A DNA stretch of 64,000 nt from Jannaschia sp. CCS1 (GTDB lineage: Bacteria > Pseudomonadota > Alphaproteobacteria > Rhodobacterales > Rhodobacteraceae): positions 3,100,001 through 3,164,000 of the forward strand of contig NC_007802.1 of the NCBI RefSeq assembly GCF_000013565.1, written 5' to 3'. Of the stretch, positions 1-9,516 are shown piece after piece. A program made the position numbers and the translations under genes. The notes below the pieces were generated by a model. That model saw only the letters and a program-made list of their open reading frames with translations. It did not search any database and had not been told where the DNA came from. Position 1 is the stretch's first letter; each line of letters starts with the position of its first letter.

Positions 1-369
1 GCACGGGTGGCCGATGAAATAGGTGATGTCCGCACGCTCGGGCATCACACCGGCATAGGGGGCCGCGGCATCGAGGATCAGCACAATCGTTCCGGGGCGG
101 ACCCGAGGCACGATGTCCTCAGCCACCTTCTCTATGATGTTGTCAGGAAGGGCCAATACGACGACATCCGCCTCGTCGATCCATCCGTCGCCGTCGGTGA
201 GCGGGATGCCCATACCCTGTAACCTGTCCCGACCCTCCGGCGCTATCTCGATCGCCGCGAGGTGATGCGCGCTATCGTGGATCTTGCGCGTGATCCGCGC
301 ACCCATTTTTCCGCCCGCGCCAAGGATCGCGACTGTCTTGGGCCCTACATCATTCTTATCTTTCACCAT
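1..369 (-). CDS. D-apionate oxidoisomerase-like NAD(P)-binding enzyme, N-terminal part (runs off the window)
   Basis: This partial minus-strand gene starts at ATG 367-369 and stays open to base 1, giving 123 residues of the N-terminal domain. A Rossmann dinucleotide loop (AILGAGGKMG, about residues 13-22) follows a short lead. The fragment ends in ITYFIGHPC, a segment I associate with the 6-phosphogluconate-dehydrogenase-like family that includes D-apionate oxidoisomerase (ApnO). Members convert a branched sugar acid to a 3-oxo product with NAD+. The gene is divergent from the GntR-type regulator at 482, a usual arrangement for a sugar-acid catabolic operon. The Rossmann assignment is seen directly. 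The ApnO subfamily is a recollection of family pattern, and the catalytic C-terminal domain lies outside the window. Confidence 0.65.
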   Translation of the reverse strand, partial: MVKDKNDVGPKTVAILGAGGKMGARITRKIHDSAHHLAAIEIAPEGRDRLQGMGIPLTDGDGWIDEADVVVLALPDNIIEKVAEDIVPRVRPGTIVLILDAAAPYAGVMPERADITYFIGHPC

Positions 370-405
370 CTCACTCCGACATGCATATCATAGTATCTCA
401 TCAAC

Positions 406-416
406 ATGTCATACCA
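406..416. promoter_or_regulatory. possible GntR/FadR-type operator half-match
   Basis: Between the two divergent genes the minus strand reads TGGTATGACAT. It matches the FCD-type consensus T-N-GT-N3-AC-N-A at all but the last position. It lies 65 bases before the regulator start and 37 before the oxidoreductase start, where a shared operator would be expected. The match is short and could be chance. Confidence 0.25.
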
Positions 417-481
417 CTTATAAGATAGCCAGGATAGGGGAAGTTGTGATATCGCGGGCGCGATTATGCTTGAGAGGTGGC

Positions 482-1222
482 ATGGACGGTAAATCAGAAC
501 CACACGAGCCTATTCGCCGTCCCAAATTGGGGGAGGAAGTGCGCGACCGACTTCTCGCCATCTTGGATTCCGGCGACCTGTCACCCGGAGATCGCTTTCC
601 GTCAGAACGCGAATTGATGGCCCGTTTCGATGTGGGCCGACCCGCCGTGCGCGAAGCCATGCAATCTCTGCAGGGGATGGGTCTGATCGACGTCCGGCAC
701 GGCGAACGCCCCCGCGTCTCGAAACCCACCCTTGCCGGCAGCCTCGCCCTTGTCGAGCGCAGCATGCGGCAAGCCCTGTCCCTGTCAGAGCCGGAGCTGG
801 AAGACCTCAAGAAGGTTCGGCTGATGGCGGAAGGCTATATGGCCCGCCTCGCCGCACGGCACCGAACGGACGACCATGTCGCAGACTTGAGGGACATCCT
901 GTCGCGACAGGAACACGCCGCTGGCACGGAAGTTGAGACGTTCACGCGGCTTGATGGTGAATTCCACAACGCAATCGCCCGGAGCGCGGGCAACCCCGTG
1001 ATGGTGTATTTCATCGACGCCATCTTCAAATGGCTCAAGGAATTCCATATCCAGTCGGTTCATCAGCCGGGCTTGGAAGCGCTCACGATTGCCGAACACC
1101 AGGACATACTGGCCGCCATAGAGGCCCAGAACGGCTCCGCTGCGCATCGCGCGATGAACAACCACCTCAGCCGGGCGAACGCGCTCTATCAAAGCGCCCA
1201 CCGTCAGGCCGCCGATAGTTAA
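482..1222 (+). CDS. GntR family transcriptional regulator, FadR/FCD subfamily
   Basis: The 246-residue protein has an N-terminal winged helix (about residues 15-80). It carries the family signature LSPGDRFPSERELMARFDVG and the recognition-helix segment RPAVREAMQSLQGMGLI. An all-helical FCD ligand domain follows (about 95-235), with the expected acidic and histidine metal or ligand residues (DGEFHNAIARSAGN, and AEHQDILAAIEA near the end). ATG 482 is chosen because AGAGGT lies just upstream; the frame is open further upstream, to about 284, but that extension has no protein character. Regulators of this class respond to organic acids and sugar acids. The divergent oxidoreductase is the likely target, and repression is inferred. 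Confidence 0.88.
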   Translation: MDGKSEPHEPIRRPKLGEEVRDRLLAILDSGDLSPGDRFPSERELMARFDVGRPAVREAMQSLQGMGLIDVRHGERPRVSKPTLAGSLALVERSMRQALSLSEPELEDLKKVRLMAEGYMARLAARHRTDDHVADLRDILSRQEHAAGTEVETFTRLDGEFHNAIARSAGNPVMVYFIDAIFKWLKEFHIQSVHQPGLEALTIAEHQDILAAIEAQNGSAAHRAMNNHLSRANALYQSAHRQAADS

Positions 1223-2197
1223 TGGGCGGAACGAAGAAGCCTGTCTGATCCGTCAGCCTCACCATGTGGCAAGACATCTCAACGGGAGTCCTCCATGCCC
1301 CATCTCGATCACACAGTTTTGTCAATTTTTGCCGTGATGAACGCGGTGTCGGCCACCACCCGCTGTGGGCCTATGCCAAGGATCTGAACACGTTCGCGTG
1401 CTTCACCGAAGGACGTCACCTCACCCAGCCGCGCGTTGATCGAGCGGCGGGTCGGAGACCGACACCCCCTGACCGAATAGTCAGCGCCGATTTCGCCGAC
1501 GACCTTCAGAAAACAAGGAGTTTCCGCCAGCAAGTCGTATTGACGTAGAACCCGCTCGACAACGCGCTCAACGTCTGGCCTTAGACGACGTGGGCCATAT
1601 CTCGGAACGCGGCGCTTTGGACGCAACGCGCTGGCGCGCCCATCATCGAGTGCAAGCCGACAGCGATACTCTCATACAGAACTCCGCAAAACGCCCATAT
1701 CTCGGGCCGCAGCCGTAAGCGGAGGCCGATGTCTCCACCAGCTCGGTCACACCCCAATATCGGTCGCAGACAATCGGCCCAGTTGATCGCGAGCGCTTGT
1801 TCGTCATGGTCGCTCGTCTTGCGTGAATGGCCCTACCGCCCCTACATCTTCCACAGAACACATCTGTCTTGGAGCCAAGGGTGCACTCCAGCAACCAACA
1901 ATACAATCTAGAGACCAACGACAAAGCAACAGATTGACTCTGCTCAGTTTTCGAACCAGTCGTCCGGACATTAATGGCACCACGACACAGTCATATGCAG
2001 TATCGGGTCCAGCTGTGCATGGGGCTCATTCACGCGAGGCGCCGGAACTGGAACGTCGCGGCTGACGGCGGCGTCTGGGCTGGCTTAGCCTTGCGATACG
2101 GACAATGTTGCAACACCCAAGGCGGCGTCTGAACCACCCGGCTCCACTCAACACGCTGTCCTCTGACAACACCATCACCTTGCCCATCCAAAGCCCC
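1223..2197. other. about 1 kb without a convincing intact gene
   Basis: The stretch between the GntR regulator and glutaryl-CoA dehydrogenase has only short open frames on both strands with poor codon bias, except for one 105-codon minus-strand frame listed separately. No inverted-repeat pair, transposase motif, tRNA or terminator could be recognised. It looks like decayed intergenic sequence. Confidence 0.5.
1309..1626 (-). pseudogene. possible gene remnant, unrecognised
   Basis: This frame of 105 codons has codon use and protein character like a real gene mainly in its second half, where GC-rich third positions return (for example ARERVQILGIGPQRVVADTA). The first third is rich in arginine and looks non-coding. 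The overall pattern (an aromatic start, then a beta-rich C-terminal half) faintly resembles the SnoaL/NTF2 fold, but I cannot assign a family. No ribosome binding site is evident. It may be the tail of a gene whose front has decayed, or chance. Confidence 0.25.
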
Positions 2198-3412
2198 CTA
2201 GAAAAACGCCTGATGGCCGGTGATCGCACGCCCCAGGATCAGTGCATGGATATCGTGCGTCCCCTCATAGGTGTTCACCGTTTCAAGGTTCGACATGTGC
2301 CGGAACACCTGAAACTCTGACGAAATGCCGTTGCCACCATGCATGTCACGGGCCAGCCGCGCCGCATCAAGGGCCTTTCCGCAATTGTTGCGCTTGATAA
2401 GCGAGATCATCTCAGGGGCCGCATTGCCGTCGTCCATCAATCGGCCGACTTGCAGGCTGGCTTGCAGGCCCAACGTGATCTCGGTCAGCATGTCGGCCAG
2501 CTTTTTCTGGTAGAGTTGTGTCTGCGCCAATGGGCGATCAAATTGTGTCCGGTCAAGACCGTATTGGCGCGCGGCTGCCATGCAGAACTCTGCCGCGCCG
2601 ATCACGCCCCAACTGATGCCGTATCGGGCACGATTGAGGCAACCAAATGGGCCTTTCAGCCCCTCGACATTCGGCAGCAGTGCTTCTTCCCCGACCGCCA
2701 CGTTCTCCATCACGATTTCACCGGTCACGGAGGCGCGCAGGCTGAGCTTGTCACCGATTTTCGGGGCAGACAGCCCGGGCATGTCCTTTTCAAGCACGAA
2801 GCCGCGAATTTTGCCGCCATGGGCCTCGGACTTGGCCCAAATGATAAAGACATCCGCAATCGGGCTGTTGGAAATCCACATCTTCGCGCCGTTAAGAACG
2901 TATCCAGCCGCGGTCTTCCGCGCGACCGTCTTCATGCCCGAGGGGTCAGACCCGGCGTCGGGTTCCGTCAGGCCGAAACAACCGATCCATTCACCGGTGG
3001 CGAGCTTTGGCAGGTACTTCTGGCGTTGTTCTTCGCTGCCATAGGCATAGATCGGATACATGACCAAACTGGATTGGACTGACATCATTGAGCGGTAGCC
3101 ACTGTCCACGCGCTCAATCTCGCGGGCGACAAGACCATAGGCCACATAAGATCCACCCAGCCCTCCGTAGGATTCCGGGATGGTTGTGCCCAAAAGACCC
3201 ATCTCACCCATCTCTGTGAAGATAGCCGGATCGGTCCGTTCTTTGTCATAAGCCTCAATCACGCGGGGTTGCAGCCGGTCCTGCGCATAGGCGCGGGCGG
3301 CGTCCCGGATCATACGTTCGTCTTCGTTGAGTTGCGCATCGAGCCGCAGAGGATCTTGCCAATCAAACCGGCCAAGATCGGGTTTGCTGCGCGGATCTAG
3401 GTCTTTGGGCAT
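2198..3412 (-). CDS. gcdH: glutaryl-CoA dehydrogenase
   Basis: A 404-residue acyl-CoA dehydrogenase that oxidises and decarboxylates glutaryl-CoA to crotonyl-CoA, using FAD and passing electrons to ETF. It carries the GcdH-specific segments [38 protein letters not shown] and [19 protein letters not shown]. The catalytic glutamate is E383 in TYEGTHD. ATG 3412 is preceded by AGAAGGA; the frame extends upstream without family sequence. It follows the aminotransferase by 13 bases. Together with that gene and the upstream aldehyde dehydrogenase it suggests degradation of 5-aminovalerate or lysine-derived glutarate. No glutarate CoA-transferase is in the window, so the CoA-activation step must be supplied elsewhere. 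Confidence 0.95.
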   Translation of the reverse strand: MPKDLDPRSKPDLGRFDWQDPLRLDAQLNEDERMIRDAARAYAQDRLQPRVIEAYDKERTDPAIFTEMGEMGLLGTTIPESYGGLGGSYVAYGLVAREIERVDSGYRSMMSVQSSLVMYPIYAYGSEEQRQKYLPKLATGEWIGCFGLTEPDAGSDPSGMKTVARKTAAGYVLNGAKMWISNSPIADVFIIWAKSEAHGGKIRGFVLEKDMPGLSAPKIGDKLSLRASVTGEIVMENVAVGEEALLPNVEGLKGPFGCLNRARYGISWGVIGAAEFCMAAARQYGLDRTQFDRPLAQTQLYQKKLADMLTEITLGLQASLQVGRLMDDGNAAPEMISLIKRNNCGKALDAARLARDMHGGNGISSEFQVFRHMSNLETVNTYEGTHDIHALILGRAITGHQAFF

Positions 3413-3425
3413 TGGTGTAATCCTT

Positions 3426-4727
3426 CTAAGCGGCGGCGGACGAGACGGCAAACGCCGCTTCAAGCGCAAGATCGATGATGGAAAGTGCCTCATCCACCTG
3501 TGCCAGCGGAGTTGTCAGGGGTGGCAGAAGGCGGATGACATTGGCGCGGGTGCCGCAGGGCAGCAGGATCAGACCACGGGCCTCGGCCTCGGCAACGATC
3601 CGCGACGTGAGCGCGGCATCGGGTGTGCGGGCGGCGCGATCCGTGACCAGTTCAAACGCGACCATGGCCCCGAGGCCGCGCACGTCCCCGATAGCTTGAA
3701 ATCCGGGTCTGTCGGAAAGGGTGCGCAGGTGGGTCATGATCCGGGCGCCTATCGCGGTGGCGCGGGCACACAGTTCTTCCTCGGCGATCACGTCAAGGAC
3801 TGCGTTGGCCGCAGCGACTGCAATGGGATTGCCCGCATAGGTCCCGCCGATGCCACCGGCAGGGGCGGCGTCCACAACCTCCGCGCGTCCGGTCACGGCT
3901 GACAGGGGGAACCCGCCCGCCAAACCCTTGGCCAATGTCACCAGATCCGCCGCGACATCGGCGTGTTCAAAGGCAAACAGCCGACCCGTCCGCCCCATGC
4001 CGGCCTGAACCTCATCGGCGATCAGAAGAATGCCATGGGCGTCAGCGAGTGTCCGCAAGTCGCGCAGGAAAGACGCGGGCGCGATGTTGAACCCGCCCTC
4101 GCCTTGCACCGGTTCGATAATGATCGCCGCGACACGGTCCGGGTCGATTGACGACCGAAACAACTCCTCCAGTGCGGCGAGGCTCTGGTCCGGTGTGACG
4201 CCGTGGTAGGTGTTGGGGAAGGGTGCGTGATACACTTCGGGTGGCATCGCGCCGAAGCCTTTCTTGTAGGGCGCGACCTTGCCGCACAGGGCCATGCCCA
4301 TCAGGGTTCGTCCATGAAATGCGCCCGAAAAAGCGATGACGCCAGAACGTCCGGTATAGGCCCGGGCCATCTTCACGGCGTTCTCCACCGCCTCAGCGCC
4401 GGTTGTCACAAGCATCGTTTTCTTCGCGAAGTCGCCGGGCGTGGCGGCGTTCAACCGCTCGGCCAACCGGATGTACCCCTCAAACGGCGCGACGTGAAAA
4501 CAGGTATGGGTGAAAGCGGCGGCCTGTTCTGCGACAGCCGCCATGACCCTGGGGTGACGATGGCCCGTGTTGTTCACCGCGATCCCGGCGGCGAAATCAA
4601 TATAACGGCGGCCCTCAACGTCCCACAATTCAGCGTTCTCGGCGCGTGCGGCATAGATCCCGCGTGTCGCCACGCCATGCGCCACCGCGTGCTCACGGCG
4701 CGCTTTCAATTCTGCATTCGATCCCAT
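3426..4727 (-). CDS. gabT: 4-aminobutyrate/5-aminovalerate aminotransferase (class III)
   Basis: This 433-residue PLP enzyme moves the amino group of an omega-amino acid to 2-oxoglutarate, giving succinate or glutarate semialdehyde. It contains the class-III landmarks [46 protein letters not shown], the cofactor aspartate D238 in [13 protein letters not shown] and the Schiff-base lysine K267 in TLAKGLAGG. Its length and K267 position match GabT. ATG 4727 has GGAAGGGA upstream. With glutaryl-CoA dehydrogenase 13 bases downstream, the DavT role (5-aminovalerate) is at least as likely as GABA; sequence alone does not separate the two. Confidence 0.92.
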   Translation of the reverse strand: MGSNAELKARREHAVAHGVATRGIYAARAENAELWDVEGRRYIDFAAGIAVNNTGHRHPRVMAAVAEQAAAFTHTCFHVAPFEGYIRLAERLNAATPGDFAKKTMLVTTGAEAVENAVKMARAYTGRSGVIAFSGAFHGRTLMGMALCGKVAPYKKGFGAMPPEVYHAPFPNTYHGVTPDQSLAALEELFRSSIDPDRVAAIIIEPVQGEGGFNIAPASFLRDLRTLADAHGILLIADEVQAGMGRTGRLFAFEHADVAADLVTLAKGLAGGFPLSAVTGRAEVVDAAPAGGIGGTYAGNPIAVAAANAVLDVIAEEELCARATAIGARIMTHLRTLSDRPGFQAIGDVRGLGAMVAFELVTDRAARTPDAALTSRIVAEAEARGLILLPCGTRANVIRLLPPLTTPLAQVDEALSIIDLALEAAFAVSSAAA

Positions 4728-4804
4728 CTTGATCCCTTCCGGTCGGCACGCGGCGTTAGTCCGGCCAAGGACTGAGCGCGCGTGTATTATGTTTGAGCGA
4801 ACGT

Positions 4805-5128
4805 CTAGGCTGTCGTCGTCATCAGCCGCAGTATCAGCACGCCGCCAAGGATCATGGCGATCCCGGCCGCCTGCCCTGCTCCGATCGGCTGGTTGAACCA
4901 GTAAACCCCGATCAGCGTCACGGTCACGATGCCCACCCCGGCCCAGACCGCATAGGCCACCCCAAGGGGGATGGTGCGAAACGCAAGGCCTAGGAAGTAG
5001 AACGACACGGCGTAGCCGACCACGGTCATGGCCGCGGCGGGGCCTTGGGTGAAGCCTTCGGAGGCCTTCAAGGCAGAGGTCGCGATAACCTCTGCAAGAA
5101 TGGCAAAGACAAGATACAGCCAGGCCAT
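4805..5128 (-). CDS. SMR family small multidrug/cation efflux protein (EmrE-like)
   Basis: A 107-residue inner-membrane protein with four predicted helices. It has the proton/substrate-coupling glutamate E13 in ILAEVIATSALKASEGFT and the fold signature PLGVAYAVWAGVGI. These place it in the EmrE/QacE branch rather than the SugE/Gdx branch, although separating them needs alignment. It exports cationic compounds as a dimer using the proton gradient. It sits 15 bases after the aldehyde dehydrogenase and before the aminotransferase in the same orientation, so it is probably co-transcribed. An exporter inside an import and catabolic operon is unusual; overflow of a polyamine-like cation would explain it but is speculation. 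Confidence 0.9.
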   Translation of the reverse strand: MAWLYLVFAILAEVIATSALKASEGFTQGPAAAMTVVGYAVSFYFLGLAFRTIPLGVAYAVWAGVGIVTVTLIGVYWFNQPIGAGQAAGIAMILGGVLILRLMTTTA

Positions 5129-5143
5129 GACGTGCCGCAGACC

Positions 5144-6631
5144 CTACCAGCCGCCTTCCGCGCGACGATCATACCGGTCGCCACCCAGATCAAAGACCAG
5201 CAGCTTCTTTTCGGTAAAGGTTTCAAGGAACCACTGGCTCAACTCCCGCCCGACCCCGGATTGTCCCGCGCCACCGAAGGGCGCAAGCTGATCCCAATAA
5301 TTGGACGTCTCGTTGATGTTGACCGAGCCGTGCGGCAAAGCCTCCCCCACGCGCCAGGCGGTTGCCAGATCCCGGGTCCAAAGCGACGCGATCAGACCAA
5401 GGCCCGACAGATGGGCGATATCAATTGCCTCCTGAACGTGGGAGAATTTGTAGATTGGAGCGACGGGCCCGAAGGTTTCTTCCAGCATGATCTCCATATC
5501 GGTTGTCACATCGGTCAGGATCGTCGCCGGAAAATACAGGCCATCCTCTTTACCAAACTGCTCAATCGTGGCGCCCTTGGCGCGGGCATCTTCCACATGG
5601 CGTTTCACCCGAGCGAGCGTATCAGCGTTGCAGAGCGGTCCCATTTCGGTGTCTTCCTGCGTGGGGTCCCCAATCTTCAACTCGGCCGCTTTCGCGCGAA
5701 GTTTGGTAAGAAACTCGTCGTAGACGTCCTCATGAACCAGCACACGTTCAGCGGACGTGCAGACCTGGCCGGAGTAGTAGAAGCAGCCGTTCATCGCCCC
5801 ATCAACCGCCGCATCAATGTCGGCATCATCCATGATGATGAACGGGCCATCGCCACCCAGTTCCAGAAGGTGCGGACGCAATGCGCATTTTTGGGCGATT
5901 GTGCGTCCCGTTGCGGTGGACCCGGTAAAAAACACGCCATCCACATGTTTGTGGTCAACCAGCGCCGCCCCGACATCGCCCTTGCCCTGCACGATGTTGA
6001 TGACCCCGTCTGGCAGGCCCGCATCACGGAAGATCTCACCCAGCATCGCGCAGGACACCGCGGCGTATTCCGATGGCTTCCAGATGACGCAATTGCCGGC
6101 TGCCGCGATATGGGCCAGCGCGATTGAGGAAATGTCAGTTGGAAAATTGTAGGGCGTTATCGCGGCAACAACACCCAGCGGACGGTGGTTCATCACCAGC
6201 CGTTTGTTGCGGGTGCGTTCCTGTGTGGACGGAAACGACATGCCGCGGTGGCGCAGGATCTCTTCCGCGGACTTGGCCCAGGACGGCGCAGAATACTCAA
6301 ATACTTCCTCGCGGGAATCGGTGATGGTTTTCCCGATCTCGGCGGTGATCATCTGGGCAATGGGCTCGGCGCGCTCCAAAAACAGCTTGTGGATCTGGCG
6401 CATGATCTGCGCGCGTTCAATCGTCGAAAGCGCCGCCCATTTTGGCTGTGCCGCCTTCGCGGAGGCGACCGCCTTTTCGACGTCATCCATGGATGCATTG
6501 CCCACCTCGTGCAGCAAGCTGCCATCATGGGGATTGCGCACCTCAAACGTGCCGCCGGACCCGGTCTGCCACGTGCTGTCGATAAACACAGCTTTCAGGA
6601 CATCCGAATTGATGGGTGAGACTTTGTTCAT
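5144..6631 (-). CDS. NAD(P)-dependent aldehyde dehydrogenase (succinate/glutarate semialdehyde or aminoaldehyde type)
   Basis: A 495-residue member of the ALDH superfamily that oxidises an aldehyde to its acid. Visible catalytic parts are N162 in ITPYNFP, the cofactor loop FTGSTATGR (about 236-244), general base E257 in LLELGGDGP, and the nucleophile C291 in YYSGQVCTSAERV. The GGDGP variant is seen instead of the commoner GGKNP. ATG 6631 is preceded by GGGAGG. It lies 21 bases after the last transporter gene. Its place between a polyamine-type importer and a GABA/5-aminovalerate aminotransferase suggests a semialdehyde or an omega-aminoaldehyde as substrate; which one cannot be read from the sequence. 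Confidence 0.9.
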   Translation of the reverse strand: MNKVSPINSDVLKAVFIDSTWQTGSGGTFEVRNPHDGSLLHEVGNASMDDVEKAVASAKAAQPKWAALSTIERAQIMRQIHKLFLERAEPIAQMITAEIGKTITDSREEVFEYSAPSWAKSAEEILRHRGMSFPSTQERTRNKRLVMNHRPLGVVAAITPYNFPTDISSIALAHIAAAGNCVIWKPSEYAAVSCAMLGEIFRDAGLPDGVINIVQGKGDVGAALVDHKHVDGVFFTGSTATGRTIAQKCALRPHLLELGGDGPFIIMDDADIDAAVDGAMNGCFYYSGQVCTSAERVLVHEDVYDEFLTKLRAKAAELKIGDPTQEDTEMGPLCNADTLARVKRHVEDARAKGATIEQFGKEDGLYFPATILTDVTTDMEIMLEETFGPVAPIYKFSHVQEAIDIAHLSGLGLIASLWTRDLATAWRVGEALPHGSVNINETSNYWDQLAPFGGAGQSGVGRELSQWFLETFTEKKLLVFDLGGDRYDRRAEGGW

Positions 6632-6652
6632 GATAAACCTCCCTTTCGCCCG

Positions 6653-7507
6653 TCATCGGGCATTGGGCTTCTCTCGAAGAAGCACGACTGAAATGATGAT
6701 GAGGATGGCCGAGGCAAGCACGATAAGCGCGCCAACGGCGTTGATTTCCGGGGTCAAACCACGCCGCATGGTGGACCAGATATACATGGGCAACGTGTTG
6801 TCGCGCCCGGTCAGGAAGAAGGTCACCGGGATTTCGTCAAAGCTGAGGGTGAAACCCAGAAGACCCGCCCCGATCACGGCCGAACGGATGTTGGGCAGCG
6901 TCACGAAGAAAAACGTCTGAAGTCCGTTGGCCCCCAGATCGGCAGAGGCCTCGGCATAGCTGGCAGGGACCCGCTGGAGCCGCGCGTAAACCTGGGTCAC
7001 GACAACGGCAAGCAAAGCCGTGGCATGGCCGATGATGACCGTCTCAAGGCTCAAGTTGAAGCCGAACAGACGGAACAGCGTCAACATCGAAATACCGGTG
7101 ATGATCCCCGGAAGCGCGATGGGAAGAAGGACCAGCTTGCGGAATATGCCTTTGCCGGGAAAGTCCATCCGGTCCAGTGCGATGGCCGCAGGAACACCGA
7201 TGATCAATGTCAGGACCGTGGCCGAGGACGCGACATACAGAGAGTTGTAGAGCGCCTCAATCAGCTGCTCGTTCTCGGCCAGCCTCCGATACCAGTCGAG
7301 CGTGAAGCCCGTCATCGGCCAACTCAGCGACCGGGAAGCGTTGAAGCTGTAGGCCACCAGTACGACGATCGGCAGGTACAGGAAGGCGAGAATGGCGCCA
7401 ATTCCGGCGATCCAGACAATACGCTCGACCACGTGGCCGCGCGTGCGACTGACCTTTGCGGGCGAGCGGGCCATCGCGCGCGCCGGGGACTGTTCTGCGA
7501 TGCTCAT
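6653..7507 (-). CDS. ABC transporter permease, spermidine/putrescine type (PotC-like)
   Basis: A 284-residue inner-membrane permease with about six helices. The first is near residues 30-53 (GIGAILAFLYLPIVVLVAYS). The EAA loop that contacts the ATPase is ASADLGANGLQTFFFVTLPNIR, in the second half. A cytoplasmic N-terminal extension of about 25 residues precedes helix 1. The start ATG overlaps the stop of the PotB-like gene (ATGA at 7504-7507), indicating translational coupling. It is the fourth subunit gene of the importer and is followed 21 bases later by the aldehyde dehydrogenase. Confidence 0.93.
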   Translation of the reverse strand: MSIAEQSPARAMARSPAKVSRTRGHVVERIVWIAGIGAILAFLYLPIVVLVAYSFNASRSLSWPMTGFTLDWYRRLAENEQLIEALYNSLYVASSATVLTLIIGVPAAIALDRMDFPGKGIFRKLVLLPIALPGIITGISMLTLFRLFGFNLSLETVIIGHATALLAVVVTQVYARLQRVPASYAEASADLGANGLQTFFFVTLPNIRSAVIGAGLLGFTLSFDEIPVTFFLTGRDNTLPMYIWSTMRRGLTPEINAVGALIVLASAILIIISVVLLREKPNAR

Positions 7508-8367
7508 GCGGTGCGCCCCCCGCCCAGACGTTCAAACCGATCCGATATCGAAATGATGCCCAGAATGATGACCAGCATCACCAGCGCCAGCGCGGAGCCC
7601 AACGGCCAGTTCAGCGAGGCGCCGAATTGCGACGCGATGACGTTCGCGATCATCTGCCCATCCGGCCCGCCCACCAGCATCGGCGCGATGAAATCGCCAA
7701 ACGCCAGACAGAAGGTCATGGTGAACCCCGCCACGACGCCGGTCATCGACAACGGTAGCGTTACCTTCAAAAACGTCGCCACACGGCTTTCGCCCAAATC
7801 GGCAGAGGCCTCTTTGTAGCTGGCAGGGATCTTCTCCAGCGCCGCGTAGATCGGCATGACCATGAATGGAATGAAGACATAGGTCAGCGTCAGAACCATG
7901 GCCGCCTGATTGTAGAGAAGCAGGGAAGACGGCTCCGACAGGACCCCGGTGGATACGAGGAAGGAGTTCAGAACGCCGTTGGTCCCAAGGATGGTCTTCC
8001 AGGTGTAGGCGCGCAGCAGATAGCTGACCCACAAGGGGGCAACGACCGCCATGTAAAGCGCCAGCCGCACGCCGGGGCGGCGCACTTTGAATACAAGAAA
8101 ATAAGCGTAGGGGTAGGCCAGCAGCAGCGCAAAAATCGAAACGAGCCCGGCGATCTTGAGGGTGCGCAGCAAGACGCGGACGTATTGTGGGTCTCTCACC
8201 AGCTCAAGGTAATTGCTGAACTGGAAGGCTGGCACGAAGGTTGGGTACTGGGCTTGCCAGAAGGAATAGACCAGCAGGATCGTGTAGGGCACGAACATGA
8301 AGACCACGGTCCACAGCAGCGGCGGTGACAGAACAAGAGCCTGTTGCAGACGCCGCGCGCGGATCAT
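7504..8367 (-). CDS. ABC transporter permease, spermidine/putrescine type (PotB-like)
   Basis: This 287-residue permease begins MIRARRLQQALVLSPPLLW. It has six predicted helices and the EAA loop KEASADLGESRVATFLKVTLP. ATG 8367 overlaps the ATPase stop (ATGA at 8364-8367). The upstream open frame to about 8469 is rejected because it lies inside the ATPase gene and encodes arginine-rich nonsense. It pairs with the PotC-like subunit to form the channel for the ligand bound by the periplasmic protein at 9517. Confidence 0.93.
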   Translation of the reverse strand: MIRARRLQQALVLSPPLLWTVVFMFVPYTILLVYSFWQAQYPTFVPAFQFSNYLELVRDPQYVRVLLRTLKIAGLVSIFALLLAYPYAYFLVFKVRRPGVRLALYMAVVAPLWVSYLLRAYTWKTILGTNGVLNSFLVSTGVLSEPSSLLLYNQAAMVLTLTYVFIPFMVMPIYAALEKIPASYKEASADLGESRVATFLKVTLPLSMTGVVAGFTMTFCLAFGDFIAPMLVGGPDGQMIANVIASQFGASLNWPLGSALALVMLVIILGIISISDRFERLGGGRTA

Positions 8368-9437
8368 TCTGCGGCCTCGGACGTAAAGGCCATGATCGCA
8401 TCCGGCGCGATCTCGATTGCTGCCTCTTCGCCAACGGACGGAAGTCCGGCCCGCGCCTGCGCGGACCACATCGGCGTGTCTACTGTAACGTGATTGCCCT
8501 CGACCATGACAAGCACACGCATCGCTTTGCCGTGAAACAGCACCTCTTCCACGATGCCGGTGAGGGCTTGACCAGTCGGCGCCTGGCCAATCGGCACCAG
8601 GCGGGCCTTTTCGGGACGGAAGCCAAAGGTGGTCAGGGATGTGTTCGCCAGATCCTGTGGCAAGCGCAGGGTTTGGCCCGAATACGCGACAGCACCGTCC
8701 TTCGCCTTCGAGGAAAAGAAGTTCGTCGTGCCCACGAACCCCGCCACGTAAGGCGAGGCGGGATTGGCATATAAGTCCTCGGGCGACGCATCCTGCATCA
8801 CCCGCCCATCGCGCATCACGATCACACGGTCGGACATGGCCAGCGCTTCGTCCTGATCATGGGTCACCATGATGAATGTCAGTCCGATCTGCTGGTGCAG
8901 CCGCCGAAGCTCAACCTGCATGGCTTCACGCAGGTTCGCATCCAGCGCGGACAGCGGCTCGTCCAACAAAAGAACCTTGGGGCGGCGCACCAACGCGCGC
9001 GCCAATGCGACCCGCTGACGCTGACCGCCGGACAGTTGACCCGGCATCGCGTCAACCTTGTCCTCCAGCCCGACCAGCATCAGCGCCTCCCGCGCCTGCT
9101 GTTCGGTATCGGCCCGCGCAACGCCCGAGACGCGCAGTCCATAGCCGACATTCTTGCCAACGCTCATGTGCGGGAATAGCGCATAGTCCTGAAAGACCAT
9201 GTTCACCGCCCGTTTGTTCGGCGCCACATGGGTGACGTCCTGCCCATCCAGACGGATCGTCCCGGTCGTTGGATCTTCAAAACCCCCGATCATCCGCAGC
9301 AAAGTGGATTTGCCGCAGCCCGACGGCCCCAACAGCGTCACGAACTGGCCCTCGGGCACATCAAGGGTCACGTCGTCGACCCCGATCACTGCACCAAAGT
9401 GCTTCGATAGCGCATGAATGCTTATGATATGGGTCAT
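8364..9437 (-). CDS. ABC transporter ATP-binding protein, spermidine/putrescine type (PotA-like)
   Basis: A 357-residue ATPase. It has Walker A GPSGCGKST (about 35-43), the Q-loop MVFQDYALFPHMSV, the ABC signature QLSGGQRQRVALARAL, Walker B VLLLDEPLSALD and the switch histidine in MVTHDQDEA. A C-terminal TOBE regulatory domain covers roughly residues 280-350. This domain order is typical of the polyamine, iron and maltose importer ATPases. The gene follows the binding-protein gene by 79 bases and overlaps the next permease by four. Confidence 0.95.
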   Translation of the reverse strand: MTHIISIHALSKHFGAVIGVDDVTLDVPEGQFVTLLGPSGCGKSTLLRMIGGFEDPTTGTIRLDGQDVTHVAPNKRAVNMVFQDYALFPHMSVGKNVGYGLRVSGVARADTEQQAREALMLVGLEDKVDAMPGQLSGGQRQRVALARALVRRPKVLLLDEPLSALDANLREAMQVELRRLHQQIGLTFIMVTHDQDEALAMSDRVIVMRDGRVMQDASPEDLYANPASPYVAGFVGTTNFFSSKAKDGAVAYSGQTLRLPQDLANTSLTTFGFRPEKARLVPIGQAPTGQALTGIVEEVLFHGKAMRVLVMVEGNHVTVDTPMWSAQARAGLPSVGEEAAIEIAPDAIMAFTSEAAE

Positions 9438-9516
9438 CTGGGATCCCTCATGCTGGCGGGACAGCGTTCGATTCAGGTGGTTGGACAGGCCGCGCAGCAG
9501 CCTGCCCGTTCAGAGT

